In this document: in pieces, positions 43,929-52,628 of the stretch
How positions within the stretch are numbered: position 1 is the stretch's first letter
Layout: every line of letters begins with the position of its first letter
Origin: Thermoflexus sp.
GTDB lineage: Bacteria; Chloroflexota; Anaerolineae; Aggregatilineales; Aggregatilineaceae
DNA: 64,000 nt
NCBI GenBank assembly: GCA_020724465.1
Contig: DYGX01000003.1
Location: 87,373 to 151,372 of the forward strand
Direction: 5' to 3'
Position numbers and translations under genes: made by a program
Notes under the pieces: generated by a model
The model's input: the letters and a program-made list of their open reading frames with translations, nothing else
Databases searched by the model: none
Told to the model about the DNA's origin: nothing

Positions 43929-46192
43929 GCGTGCCCGGCCATCCCCTGCGGCCTGCCCCGCGCTGGCTGATCGCGGCGCTGGCCGCGTATGTTGCGCTGG
44001 CGGTCGTGTACAGCGCCGTCACGCCGATCTTCGAGCCGCCCGACGAGGTCTATCATTTCCCGCTGATCGATCACATCGCGCAGACAGGGCGCCTGCCCGT
44101 GCAGGATGCGGACAATATCGGACCGTGGGAACAGGAAGGCAGCCAGCCGCCGCTCTATTACCTGCTGAGCACGCCGCTCGTCCTGCCACTGGACCGCAGC
44201 GACCTCGACGCGCGGCTGGAGCGCAATCCCCACGCCCGGATCGGGATCGGCGCGGCGACCGACAATCATGTCAGCGTGCTGCACGACTGGGACGCCGAGG
44301 CGTTCCCCTGGCGCGGGACGGTGCTCGCCGTGCACGTCGTGCGCCTGTTCAGCATCGCGCTTGGGGCGGGAACTGTCGCCGCGATCTACGCTGTCGCCCG
44401 GCTGGCGCTGCCCGGCCGCCCGGCGCTGCACGCGCTCGCCGTGCTGCTCGCCGCCTTCAACCCCATGTTCCTCTTCATCACTGCCTCGGTCAACAACGAC
44501 AATTTGGTGAATCTGCTCAGCGCGGTCACCCTGGCGCTGCTGCTCCACATCTGGCGCAGCGGTCTGAGCACGCGCCGCGTCGTCGCGCTCGCCGTGCTGC
44601 TGGCGCTGGCCTCGCTCGCCAAGCTCAGTGGGCTGGCGCTCTACCCGGTGGCCGCCGTCGCCGTGCTGGGTGTGTTGGTGCGCGAGCGCCGCCCCTGGCA
44701 AGCCTGGGCGCGGATTCTGTTGATCGTGATCGCCGCCTGGGTGCTGATCGCGGGCTGGTGGTACGCGCGCAACCTGCACCTCTACGGCGATCTGTTCGGG
44801 CTGGATCGCATGGTAGAGATCATCGGTCCGCGCGCGCAGACGCCGACCTGGGCCGAACTGGCGGGCGAGTTCGAGGGACTGCGCCGCTCAACCTGGGGCG
44901 TGTTCGGAACGCTTAACCTCAGCGCGCCGGACGCGCTGTTTTGGTACGGCGATGTGCTGAGCGCGATCGCGCTTTCCGGGCTGGTAATCGCGGCGGTCCG
45001 CGCGCGCGGACAGAGCCAACGGGTCGATTGGCGCGCGCTGGGCTTGCTGGCGCTCCACGCGCTGATCGTGTTCGCCGCGCTGGTGAGCTGGACGCGCCGC
45101 ACACCTGCCACGCAGGGCCGCCTGCTCTTTCCCGCGCTCGGCGGGCTGGCGACGCTCTTCGCGCTAGGGCTGGCAGGCTGGCTGCCCCGCCGCTGGGAGC
45201 GTCTCGCGCCGCTGGCCGCCGCGCCGCTGGTCGCCGCCGCGGTCGTTCTGCCTTTTGCCGTCATCCGCCCGGCGTACGTCCCGCCCCCCACTGTAGCCGG
45301 GCTTCCCGCCGATTCCGCACCGGTCGAGGCGCGCTTCGGCCCGATCGAGCTGCTCGGCGTGCGCGTGGCGGACGGGCCGGTCGCGCCGGGCGAAGCGCTC
45401 GACGTGACGCTTTACTGGCGACCAACCGATCACACCGTCGAGGACATGAGTCTGTACGTCCAGGTCTTCGGGCACGCGCTGCCGGACAAGCCGGACACGC
45501 TCGAAGAGATCGGCAAGGTGGATAGCTATCCTGGCGGCGGGCTGCTGCGCACGACGACCTGGGCGCTCGACCGCATCTACGCCGACCGCTACCTGATCCC
45601 GATCGCGCGCGACATCGAGACGCCCGTCCAGCCCGCGCTTAAGATCGGCTGGCGGCGCTTCGGCTCCGGCCAGGACATGGCACCCGAAACGCTGTCCGGC
45701 GAGCCGCTCGACGCCGTGATGGTCCACGCGGGCCGCGTTGCCGGAGCGGGCGCGCGATTGAGCAGCGGTGAACCGGTCGGCGCGGTGTTCACCGGGCTGA
45801 TGCGCCTCAACGCGGCGCGGGTGGCGCCGGTGCGCGCGCGGCCAGGCGAGACACTGGCGGTCGATCTGGAATGGGAAGCGCTCGCGCCTGTGATCGAAGA
45901 TTTCGCCGTGCTGGTGCACCTGGTCGACCTCGCCGCGCCGGAGCAACCGTTGGCCCAGGGCGACGACGAGCCGCTCGGCGGGCGCTGGCCAACCTCAAGC
46001 TGGATCGCGGGACACACCTTTATCGATCCGCACGCCGTCGCGCTGCCCGCCGATCTGCCGCCGGGCGAGTACGCGCTGGCCGTAGGCTTCTACCGCCCCG
46101 CCGACTTCACGCGGTTGCCGGTTGAGACCGAACGCGCTACCCTACCCGGTGCGGTGATCCTGCCGCAGACGGTGATCGTCGAGGGATCATGA
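43901..46192 (+). CDS. DUF2142-like polytopic membrane protein, paralogue of the preceding gene
   Basis: The protein is 763 aa. It matches the preceding gene module for module: AAYVALAVVYSAVTPIFEPP, then DEVYHFP, QEGSQPPLYYLLS, FNPMFLFITASVNNDNLVNL, AGWWYARNLHLYGDLFG and LVSWTRRTPATQGRLLFPAL. A beta-rich C-terminal region follows (VAPGEALDVTLYWRP and ARPGETLAVDLEWEAL). This points to tandem duplication followed by divergence. Two starts are possible: ATG at 43901, overlapping the previous gene by 28 bp after a GAGGA site, or GTG at 43925 in a 4-bp GTGA overlap. Like its neighbour it probably handles lipid-linked sugars at the outer face of the membrane. Confidence 0.85.
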   Translation: MAELDAGRVSVPGHPLRPAPRWLIAALAAYVALAVVYSAVTPIFEPPDEVYHFPLIDHIAQTGRLPVQDADNIGPWEQEGSQPPLYYLLSTPLVLPLDRSDLDARLERNPHARIGIGAATDNHVSVLHDWDAEAFPWRGTVLAVHVVRLFSIALGAGTVAAIYAVARLALPGRPALHALAVLLAAFNPMFLFITASVNNDNLVNLLSAVTLALLLHIWRSGLSTRRVVALAVLLALASLAKLSGLALYPVAAVAVLGVLVRERRPWQAWARILLIVIAAWVLIAGWWYARNLHLYGDLFGLDRMVEIIGPRAQTPTWAELAGEFEGLRRSTWGVFGTLNLSAPDALFWYGDVLSAIALSGLVIAAVRARGQSQRVDWRALGLLALHALIVFAALVSWTRRTPATQGRLLFPALGGLATLFALGLAGWLPRRWERLAPLAAAPLVAAAVVLPFAVIRPAYVPPPTVAGLPADSAPVEARFGPIELLGVRVADGPVAPGEALDVTLYWRPTDHTVEDMSLYVQVFGHALPDKPDTLEEIGKVDSYPGGGLLRTTTWALDRIYADRYLIPIARDIETPVQPALKIGWRRFGSGQDMAPETLSGEPLDAVMVHAGRVAGAGARLSSGEPVGAVFTGLMRLNAARVAPVRARPGETLAVDLEWEALAPVIEDFAVLVHLVDLAAPEQPLAQGDDEPLGGRWPTSSWIAGHTFIDPHAVALPADLPPGEYALAVGFYRPADFTRLPVETERATLPGAVILPQTVIVEGS

Positions 46193-48534
46193 GCGCGCCA
46201 CCTGAGCACGCACGCTCCGCCCTGCCTCGCCCGCGCTGGTTGCCGGACGCGCTCGCCGCGCTGGCGCTGATCGCTTTGTGGGCGCTGTACTTCTGGCGGC
46301 TGTTCACGCCAAACGATGCCGACGTGCTGTCGCTGCGCGAGGGCGATTTCTCCGGCCAGTTCGTCGCGTTCTTCAGCTATCAGGCGGAGCGGCTGGGCGA
46401 AGGCGAAGTTCCGCTGTGGAACCCTTACAACTATGCCGGGCACCCCTTCCTGGCGGACACGCAGTCGGCGGTGTTCTATCCACCGCGCCTGCTGACCGTC
46501 GCGCTGGTCAACGCGCTCGGCCGCACCGCGCCGGGCGACCTCTACACCGCGCTGCAAACCGAGATGGCGCTGCACGTGCTGCTCGCCTCGCTGCTGATGT
46601 ACGCCTTCGTCCGCCGCGTGACCACTGCGAGCGGCGCGCCGCGTCTGGCGTCGATAGCAGGCGGGATGGTCGCCGCGCTGACCTATGCGTATGGCGGCTA
46701 TCTGGCGGGCTATCCGCCGCTGCAACTGGCCGTGTTGGAAGCGGGCGTCTGGCTGCCGCTGGCGCTGCTGGCGATCTTCGAGGCGACGCGCGCGCCGCGT
46801 CCCGGCGCGCTATGCCTGGCGCTGGCAGGGACGGCACTGGGGCTGGCGCTGCTGGCCGGGCACCCGCAGACCGCGCTGTTCGCCCTATATCTGGCGCTGG
46901 CGTTCCTCGGTTACCGGACGTGGCAGGCGGGCGCGCACACCTGGCGGGCATGGTTGCCTGGCTTTGCCCTGGCCGCCGCGCTGATGGGGCTGGTCGCGGG
47001 CGGGCTGGCGGCAGTCCAGCTTGTGCCGGGGCTGGAATACCTGCGCCACACCTCGCGCGACGCCCTGCCCTATGCGGAGAAGGCGCATGGCTTCCCCCCA
47101 CGCGACCTGCTGCAGATCGTGTTCCCCGGCGTGATGTCGGAGTGGTCGCCGCTGTACGTCGGGATCGCCGGGCTGGCGCTGGCGCTGATCGCGGTGTGGC
47201 GGCGCACCCCCCTGGCGCGCTTCTTCGCGCTCGCCGCGCTGATCGCGCTGGTGTGGAGCTTCGGCGCGAGCACCGTCGTTTTCGAGGTGCTCTATTTGCT
47301 CGCGCCGGGGGTAAGCTGGTTTCGAGGGCAGGAGCGCGCCGCCTATCTGATCGCACAGTGCGCCGCGATCCTGGCCGGGCTGGGCACCGCGTCCCTGCTG
47401 GCGCACCCCGCCAGCGAACGGCTGGCCCGACGGCTGGCGCGGGCGCTGTGGCTGCTGGCGTCCTTCGCTGCCATCGCCGCGGGTTTGTGGCTGACCCTGT
47501 GGCTGAGCGAGGGCGGCGGGCGCTTCGAGACGGCGCTTGATGTCGCGGTATTCGCGGCCATCCTGGCCGGGCTGAGCGCGCTGCTGCTGCCGCGCCTGAT
47601 GTCCGGACGTCTGCGCGGCGAGTGGGCGCTGTTGCTGGTCGCGCTGGTGTGGCTCGACCTGTTCAGCGTGACGCGCGGCGGTCCGAATTACGAGCCGGTC
47701 CGTGCCGGCGAGCGCCTCGCACAGCCGGCCTATCTGGACGCCGTGCGCGCCGATCTCGCGCCCGGCGCCCGCGTCGACGGGCTGCGCGGCGTGTTCGAAA
47801 ACTACGGCACGCTGTACCACGTGCCGGACATCCGCACGATCAGCCCGCTGCGGCTGGCGCGCGTGGAGCGGATTCTGACCCTGCCCGACGACCGCGCGTG
47901 GGAACTGCTGGCCGTGCAGACGGTGCTGATCGACTGGGAACAGCTTATGGCGCCCAGCACGATCGTTGCCACCGCCGAAGACGCGCTCGGACCGTTCAAC
48001 ATTCACCAGCTGGACGATCCGCGCCCGTTCGCGCATCTCGTCTACCGGTCCGAGGTGGTGCCGGACGATGACACGGTCTTCGCGCGGCTGGCCGATCCGG
48101 GAACCGGGCTGGACTACATCCGCTCCACCGCGCTGCTGGCCGAGCCGCCCGGCGCAACACTGCCTGCCGCGCCGCCCGGAGACCCTGGACGCGCCGCGCT
48201 TGCGCGCTTTGAGCCGGAGCACCTCGTGATCGAGGTTGAGACGACGGCCCCTGCCATCCTGACGCTCTCCCTGCCGCACTATCCGGGCTGGGTGGCGCGG
48301 ATCGACGGGCAGCGCGCGCCGGTCTTGCGCGCCTATGGCGGGCTGAGCGCCGTCGCCCTGCCGGACGAGGGCGCGCACACGGTGACGCTGGACTATCGCC
48401 CGGCGACATTTGCCGCCGGCGCCGTTCTCAGCGTCGGGACGCTGGGCCTGCTGGCCGGCGCCGCCCTGGTCGCGGTGTGGCCGCGGCGCCCCCGCCGCCC
48501 GGCAGAACCCGGTCAAAGCGCCGGGGTGAACTAG
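46189..48534 (+). CDS. YfhO-like polytopic membrane protein
   Basis: The 781-aa protein starts in a 4-bp ATGA overlap with the upstream gene. It has about 12-13 helices. The first exported loop contains LREGDFSGQFVAFFSYQAER and EVPLWNPYNYAGHPFLADTQ, characteristic of the YfhO family of GT-C-like proteins, followed by FYPPRLLTVAL. The C-terminal exported domain has ILTLSLPHYPGWVARIDGQR and a last helix. In Firmicutes YfhO is implicated in glycosylating lipoteichoic acid; a similar sugar-transfer role in an envelope glycan is likely here but not shown. It is translated together with the DUF2142-like pair. Confidence 0.87.
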   Translation: MSAPPEHARSALPRPRWLPDALAALALIALWALYFWRLFTPNDADVLSLREGDFSGQFVAFFSYQAERLGEGEVPLWNPYNYAGHPFLADTQSAVFYPPRLLTVALVNALGRTAPGDLYTALQTEMALHVLLASLLMYAFVRRVTTASGAPRLASIAGGMVAALTYAYGGYLAGYPPLQLAVLEAGVWLPLALLAIFEATRAPRPGALCLALAGTALGLALLAGHPQTALFALYLALAFLGYRTWQAGAHTWRAWLPGFALAAALMGLVAGGLAAVQLVPGLEYLRHTSRDALPYAEKAHGFPPRDLLQIVFPGVMSEWSPLYVGIAGLALALIAVWRRTPLARFFALAALIALVWSFGASTVVFEVLYLLAPGVSWFRGQERAAYLIAQCAAILAGLGTASLLAHPASERLARRLARALWLLASFAAIAAGLWLTLWLSEGGGRFETALDVAVFAAILAGLSALLLPRLMSGRLRGEWALLLVALVWLDLFSVTRGGPNYEPVRAGERLAQPAYLDAVRADLAPGARVDGLRGVFENYGTLYHVPDIRTISPLRLARVERILTLPDDRAWELLAVQTVLIDWEQLMAPSTIVATAEDALGPFNIHQLDDPRPFAHLVYRSEVVPDDDTVFARLADPGTGLDYIRSTALLAEPPGATLPAAPPGDPGRAALARFEPEHLVIEVETTAPAILTLSLPHYPGWVARIDGQRAPVLRAYGGLSAVALPDEGAHTVTLDYRPATFAAGAVLSVGTLGLLAGAALVAVWPRRPRRPAEPGQSAGVN

Positions 48535-48535
48535 C

Positions 48536-50038
48536 ATGAAAGGGGTTGGGATGCACCGCTCGCTGATTTACACGCACGATCATCGCCCGCTGGCGCTGCT
48601 GGTTGGCACGGCCATCGGCGGGCTGGGCGGCCTGCTGGCGCTGCTGGCTGTGGTGGCCGGGCCGGTGATGGCCTTCGGCGCGGTGCTCGGCCTGGCTGCC
48701 GGGCTGTATATGCTCACCAGCCTGCACGCCGCGCTGGTCGGGATGATCGCGGTAATCACGCTGCTGCCTTTCGCCACCTTTCCGTTCGATCTGGGTGTGA
48801 CTCCCACCCTGCTCGACGGGGCGCTCGGGGTCTTCTTGTTGGTCTACGCCGTGCAGTGGATGTCTGGCCGGCGGCGCTTGCTGCGCACAACGCCGATCAC
48901 GCCGGTTGTGCTGGCTTTTACCGGTGTCATGCTCTTTGCCTTTCTGATGGGCCTGCGCCACGCCCCGCTGACCTCGCGCGTGCTGCGCAACGTGATCGAG
49001 ATGGTCCTCAGCCTGATGCTGATCCCGGTGCTGGTCGATGTCATGCGCGACGCACGGGCGCTGCGCCGCGCGGTGGCGGTTTTCATCGCGCTGGGGGCGC
49101 TGGCCGGAGCGATCGGGATCGGGCTGTGGCTGCTGCCAGACCTGACCGCCGAGGCCATTCTCAACCGCCTGGGGCGGCTCGGCTACCCGGTGGGCGGCGT
49201 GATCCGCTACCGTGAGACCTCGGCCACGTTGCTCAACGAGCGCGCCATCGGCACGTGGATCGACCCGAACGCGTTCGGCGGTTTCCTGATGATGGTTGGA
49301 GCGCTGGCCGCGCCGCAGGTCTTCTCGCGCCAGCCGGTGATCGACCGCCGCCTGGCGACGGCGCTGCTGGGCGTGATCGGGCTGGCGTTGTTCCTGACCG
49401 ACTCGCGCGGGTCGATGATCGCGCTGGGGAGCGCCTTCGTTTTTATCGCGGCACTGCGCTATCGCAAGCTGCTGGTGATCATGGTGCTGATCGGCGTGCT
49501 CATGCTGTTCATGCCATTCACGCAGCGCTACGTCGAGAAATTCGAGGCAGGCATCCGCGGCGAGGACGTCGAAACTCAGATGCGCTTCGGCGAATACCAG
49601 GACGCGCTGAGGTTGATCGGGCGCTATCCGATCATCGGCGTCGGCTTCTCCGGCACCCCCGCGATCGACCTGTATCTCGGCGTCGCCAGCACCTACCTGA
49701 CGATCGCGTCCCACGCCGGGATCGTCGGGCTGGCGGGCTATCTGCTGCTGTACGCCAGCGTGTTCGCCTACAGCCGGCAACGCTACGCGTACATCAAGCG
49801 CAGCGCGGCGCTCACCGATGTCTGGCTGGGGCTGGCGGCGGCGCTGGTCGGCGTGCTGGTCGGCGGCGTCTTCGATCACTTCTACTTCAAGATCGACCTG
49901 TTCCACGCCACGATGACGGCAGAATGGATCGTGATGGGGCTGATGGTCGCGGCGGCGCGGCTGGCCGCCGAGCCGGCAGAACAGCGTCAGAACGCCAGTG
50001 GCCGGGCGTCAAGCACGCCGGTGCCGCACGCGCTTTAA
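48536..50038 (+). CDS. O-antigen ligase/polymerase-family membrane protein
   Basis: The 500-aa protein starts 1 bp after the preceding stop. It has around 11-12 transmembrane helices and the Wzy_C/WaaL-type exported loop (about residues 330-380) with MRFGEYQDALRLIGRYPIIG and GFSGTPAIDLYLGVAS, then THASHAG-like YLTIASHAGIVGLAGYLLLY. The Arg and His residues in this loop are where ligases and polymerases act. It would link or polymerise polyprenyl-bound glycan repeat units outside the membrane; whether it is ligase or polymerase cannot be told from sequence. It completes the set of glycan assembly genes. Confidence 0.88.
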   Translation: MKGVGMHRSLIYTHDHRPLALLVGTAIGGLGGLLALLAVVAGPVMAFGAVLGLAAGLYMLTSLHAALVGMIAVITLLPFATFPFDLGVTPTLLDGALGVFLLVYAVQWMSGRRRLLRTTPITPVVLAFTGVMLFAFLMGLRHAPLTSRVLRNVIEMVLSLMLIPVLVDVMRDARALRRAVAVFIALGALAGAIGIGLWLLPDLTAEAILNRLGRLGYPVGGVIRYRETSATLLNERAIGTWIDPNAFGGFLMMVGALAAPQVFSRQPVIDRRLATALLGVIGLALFLTDSRGSMIALGSAFVFIAALRYRKLLVIMVLIGVLMLFMPFTQRYVEKFEAGIRGEDVETQMRFGEYQDALRLIGRYPIIGVGFSGTPAIDLYLGVASTYLTIASHAGIVGLAGYLLLYASVFAYSRQRYAYIKRSAALTDVWLGLAAALVGVLVGGVFDHFYFKIDLFHATMTAEWIVMGLMVAAARLAAEPAEQRQNASGRASSTPVPHAL

Positions 50039-50075
50039 ATAAGGGCAGCGTCGGCACACTTCGGGAGGCCCCGCC

Positions 50076-50885
50076 ATGTCCCGCCGGTTAACCGATCCGG
50101 ACTATTTGCTGTCCGAACAATACCGTTCCGACCAGAACCTGAATGCCCGCGCCGAGCTGCACCGCCGCTTCAGCACCAACCGCCACGGCTGGATGCCCTG
50201 GGTTTTCGATCAGTTTGATCTGCCAGAGCGCGCCACAGTGCTCGAAGTGGGCGGCGGTCCCGGCTGGCTGTGGGTCGAAAACCGGGCGCGTATCCCGCCG
50301 GGCTGGCGCATCACCCTGACCGATCTGTCGCCGGGCATGGTCAACGCGGCGCGGGCCAACCTGGCTGGCGACTCGCGTTTCCACATCCGCACGGCGGACG
50401 CTCAGGCGCTGCCCTTCGCCAACGAAACCTTCGACGCGGTGATCGCCAACCATATGCTCTATCACGTGCCGGATCGAGCCGGGGCGCTGGCCGAGATCCG
50501 GCGCGTGCTGCGGCCGGGCGGCGCGCTGTACGCCGCCACCAACGGCGTCAACCATATGCGCGAGCTGACCGATCTCGCGCTGCGGCTCGACCCTGACGGG
50601 CGCTTCGGCGGGCTGCATCGCTTGCCTGCCGGATTCACGCTCGAAAACGGCTACGCGCAGCTTGCGGCGCATTTTGATGCGGTCGAGGTCCGGCGCTATC
50701 CAGATGCGCTGCTGGTCACCGAGGTCGAGCCGCTGGTCGAGTACGTGCTGTCGGGGTTGAAACGCGACGAGCAGACACCCGCGCTGGCCGACGCGGTGCG
50801 CGCCGCGCTGGGCCGAGAGATGCAGCCGCACGGCGCGATCCGCATCACGAAAGATAGCGGCCTGTTCATCGCCCGGCGAGCCTAG
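50076..50885 (+). CDS. class I SAM-dependent methyltransferase
   Basis: The 269-aa protein contains a methyltransferase_11 domain: motif I VLEVGGGPGWLWVENR, the acidic motif II in ITLTDLSPGMVNAAR, DAQALPFANETFDAVIANHM (motifs III/IV) and RRVLRPGGALYAATNG. The substrate is not evident. Its position at the end of the glycan assembly run suggests a sugar or lipid-carrier modification, but this is only context. GGGAGG precedes the ATG by about 9 bp. Its stop codon and that of the convergent TrmB-like gene overlap in a shared CTAG (50882-50885). Confidence 0.9.
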   Translation: MSRRLTDPDYLLSEQYRSDQNLNARAELHRRFSTNRHGWMPWVFDQFDLPERATVLEVGGGPGWLWVENRARIPPGWRITLTDLSPGMVNAARANLAGDSRFHIRTADAQALPFANETFDAVIANHMLYHVPDRAGALAEIRRVLRPGGALYAATNGVNHMRELTDLALRLDPDGRFGGLHRLPAGFTLENGYAQLAAHFDAVEVRRYPDALLVTEVEPLVEYVLSGLKRDEQTPALADAVRAALGREMQPHGAIRITKDSGLFIARRA

Positions 50886-51556
50886 CGCGCAGATCGCGGG
50901 GCGCGCACCGCCTCAAAGCGCAGCGAGGGGACGGCGCGGCTTTCCCAGAATTGCTGGAAGCGCGTCAGTCCCCCCTCGAAATCCTGTGCCAGCGTGACTT
51001 CCTCGAAGCACCCGCCCGACCGGATCAGGGCGATCTTGTGGGCGAAAAAGTCGGGATGGTCCGTGACGAAGCGCAGCGGCGCGCCATCGACCATGACCCG
51101 CGCCAGGTGTTCGATCACGGCTTCGGAGAGCAGATCCTGTCCGCGTCGCTTGCGCACCAGCGCAGGCGGTGGAAAGAGCACCGTTACCTCGTCCACGGAC
51201 TCGTCCGGCACCTTCGCCAGCACGCGGCGCACATCCGCCCGGATGAAGCGCACGTTCTCCAGCCCGGCGGCATCGGCCCGGTTGACCGCGTCCCAGACCG
51301 ATTTCCAGTGAATCTCGATGCCCACGAACAGGCGGGCGGGCTGTGCTTGCGCCTGCGCGACCAGATACTCGCCGCGCCCGCTGCCCAGATCGAGCGCCAG
51401 CAGCCCGTCGCGCCCGAACAACTCCCGCGCCGACAGCGAGGGCAAGGCCTCAGGCTGCCGGTAGAGGTCCTCGCTGGCATAGACGCGCAGATAGCGGGCC
51501 AGCGCCTCGGGGCGCGGCCGTCTGACGCGAAATCGCTTCAGCTTCAGGCGGGGCAT
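50882..51556 (-). CDS. divergent TrmB-like tRNA (guanine-N7)-methyltransferase
   Basis: The protein is 224 aa from the ATG at 51556 (MPRLKLKRFRVRRPRPEALA). TrmB-like features are LALDLGSGRGEYLVAQAQ, FVGIEIHWKSVWDAVNRADA, NVRFIRADVRRVLAKVPDES, and RFVTDHPDFFAHKIALI near the C-terminus. The canonical FPDPWPKxRHxKRR motif reads FPPPALVRKRRGQD here, so the Asp and Trp are lost. It may still make m7G46 in tRNA or may have a new substrate. The gene lies 14 bp downstream of the metallophosphatase gene and is probably cotranscribed with it. A longer frame runs back into that gene and is not used. Confidence 0.8.
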   Translation of the reverse strand: MPRLKLKRFRVRRPRPEALARYLRVYASEDLYRQPEALPSLSARELFGRDGLLALDLGSGRGEYLVAQAQAQPARLFVGIEIHWKSVWDAVNRADAAGLENVRFIRADVRRVLAKVPDESVDEVTVLFPPPALVRKRRGQDLLSEAVIEHLARVMVDGAPLRFVTDHPDFFAHKIALIRSGGCFEEVTLAQDFEGGLTRFQQFWESRAVPSLRFEAVRAPRSAR

Positions 51557-51570
51557 GATTGACGTTCGAC

Positions 51571-52449
51571 TTATGACTCGCCGGCGGGCGGCGTGTGGAT
51601 AGCAGCCGGGCGCCGGTGGCCCGCCGACGCGTGGCGCGCCCGGTATTGCTGGAGGCTGTCCGGAGCGGTAAGGTTCAGCCCGTGCTGCTCGCAGAAGCGC
51701 TCGTACCGGATCAAATGCGGCAACGCGGTTTCGAGTTCGAGACGGAACACGCGCGCAATCACGGCGCGGCTCAGCACCTCGTCGCGCTCCCACGCGGCGT
51801 AGACCGGCGCGCGATCGTAGGGGACCGCACGGAAATCGGCCTGCCAGGCGCCGTTGGACGACTCCAGCACCAGATATTGCGCCGCCGGATTGCCGTTGAA
51901 CGGGAAACCTACTGCTCCGCAGTTGAGCGCCCACCGGCCATCCAGGCGGCGGCTGAACGGGACATGCGTGTGCGCGCCGACGACGACAGGCTCCGGCGCG
52001 CCCCCAATCGCGGCGAGCAGATCGTCGTCGGACATCCACTCGCCGATCCCGTCGTTCAGAGCGCGCAGGCTGCCGTGCACCACGCGGATCGCCGGCAGGC
52101 CGGGCAGCGCGACGACGTGCGCGCGCGGCAGCGCGGCAAGATAGCCCAACTCCTCGGCGCTAAGCTGCTGCGCCACGCGGACCGGGGGCAGCCACCAATC
52201 CGGGTTGTCGTCCGGGGCTGGCAGCGGGCCGGCGGCCCACCTCAGAACATACTCCTCGTGATTGCCAAACAGCACCGTCCAGCCCGCCGCACGGACCGCC
52301 TGCAGGCATTCCTGGCTTTGCGGCCCACGGTTGACGATATCGCCGGCGACGATCACTTCATCCGGCGCAATCCGCGCCAGATCCGCCGTCACCGCTTCGA
52401 GCGCAGCAAGGTTGCCGTGAATGTCGGCCAGAACGGCTATACGAGGCAT
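51571..52449 (-). CDS. calcineurin-like metallophosphoesterase
   Basis: The protein is 292 aa from MPRIAVLADIHGNLAALEAV at 52449. The metal-binding set is DIHGN, IVAGDIVNRGPQS, LFGNHEEYVLR, RVVHGSLR and VVGAHTHVPFSR, which matches the YfcE/DUF2metallophos-type diadenosine/phosphodiester hydrolases. WALNCGAVGFPFNG is a further family motif. The last about 90 residues are an additional helical part (ERDEVLSRAVIARVFRLELE). The natural substrate is unknown. A shared 16-bp promoter element lies about 50 bp upstream, and the TrmB-like gene follows in the same direction. Confidence 0.9.
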   Translation of the reverse strand: MPRIAVLADIHGNLAALEAVTADLARIAPDEVIVAGDIVNRGPQSQECLQAVRAAGWTVLFGNHEEYVLRWAAGPLPAPDDNPDWWLPPVRVAQQLSAEELGYLAALPRAHVVALPGLPAIRVVHGSLRALNDGIGEWMSDDDLLAAIGGAPEPVVVGAHTHVPFSRRLDGRWALNCGAVGFPFNGNPAAQYLVLESSNGAWQADFRAVPYDRAPVYAAWERDEVLSRAVIARVFRLELETALPHLIRYERFCEQHGLNLTAPDSLQQYRARHASAGHRRPAAIHTPPAGES

Positions 52450-52495
52450 TGGGAAATTCTTCCTATCTGGCGATAAACAGCGGCCTGAAGGGGAA

Positions 52496-52511
52496 CCATT
52501 ATGCCACAATC
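52496..52511 (-). promoter_or_regulatory. shared promoter element before the metallophosphatase gene
   Basis: The minus strand reads GATTGTGGCATAATGG with CATAAT as the likely -10, 47 bp before the start codon. It matches the element at 41515-41530 in 14 of 16 positions. Confidence 0.45.
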
Positions 52512-52628
52512 TACGTCATGATCCCAGACCGTGATTCAGACCGGGAGAGCGTCGGCTGCGGTCGGCCTCTTCCGCACGGTGAGCACCGGACTACAGAAAC
52601 CCGTACTGGAAGGAGCAAGGAGACAGCC

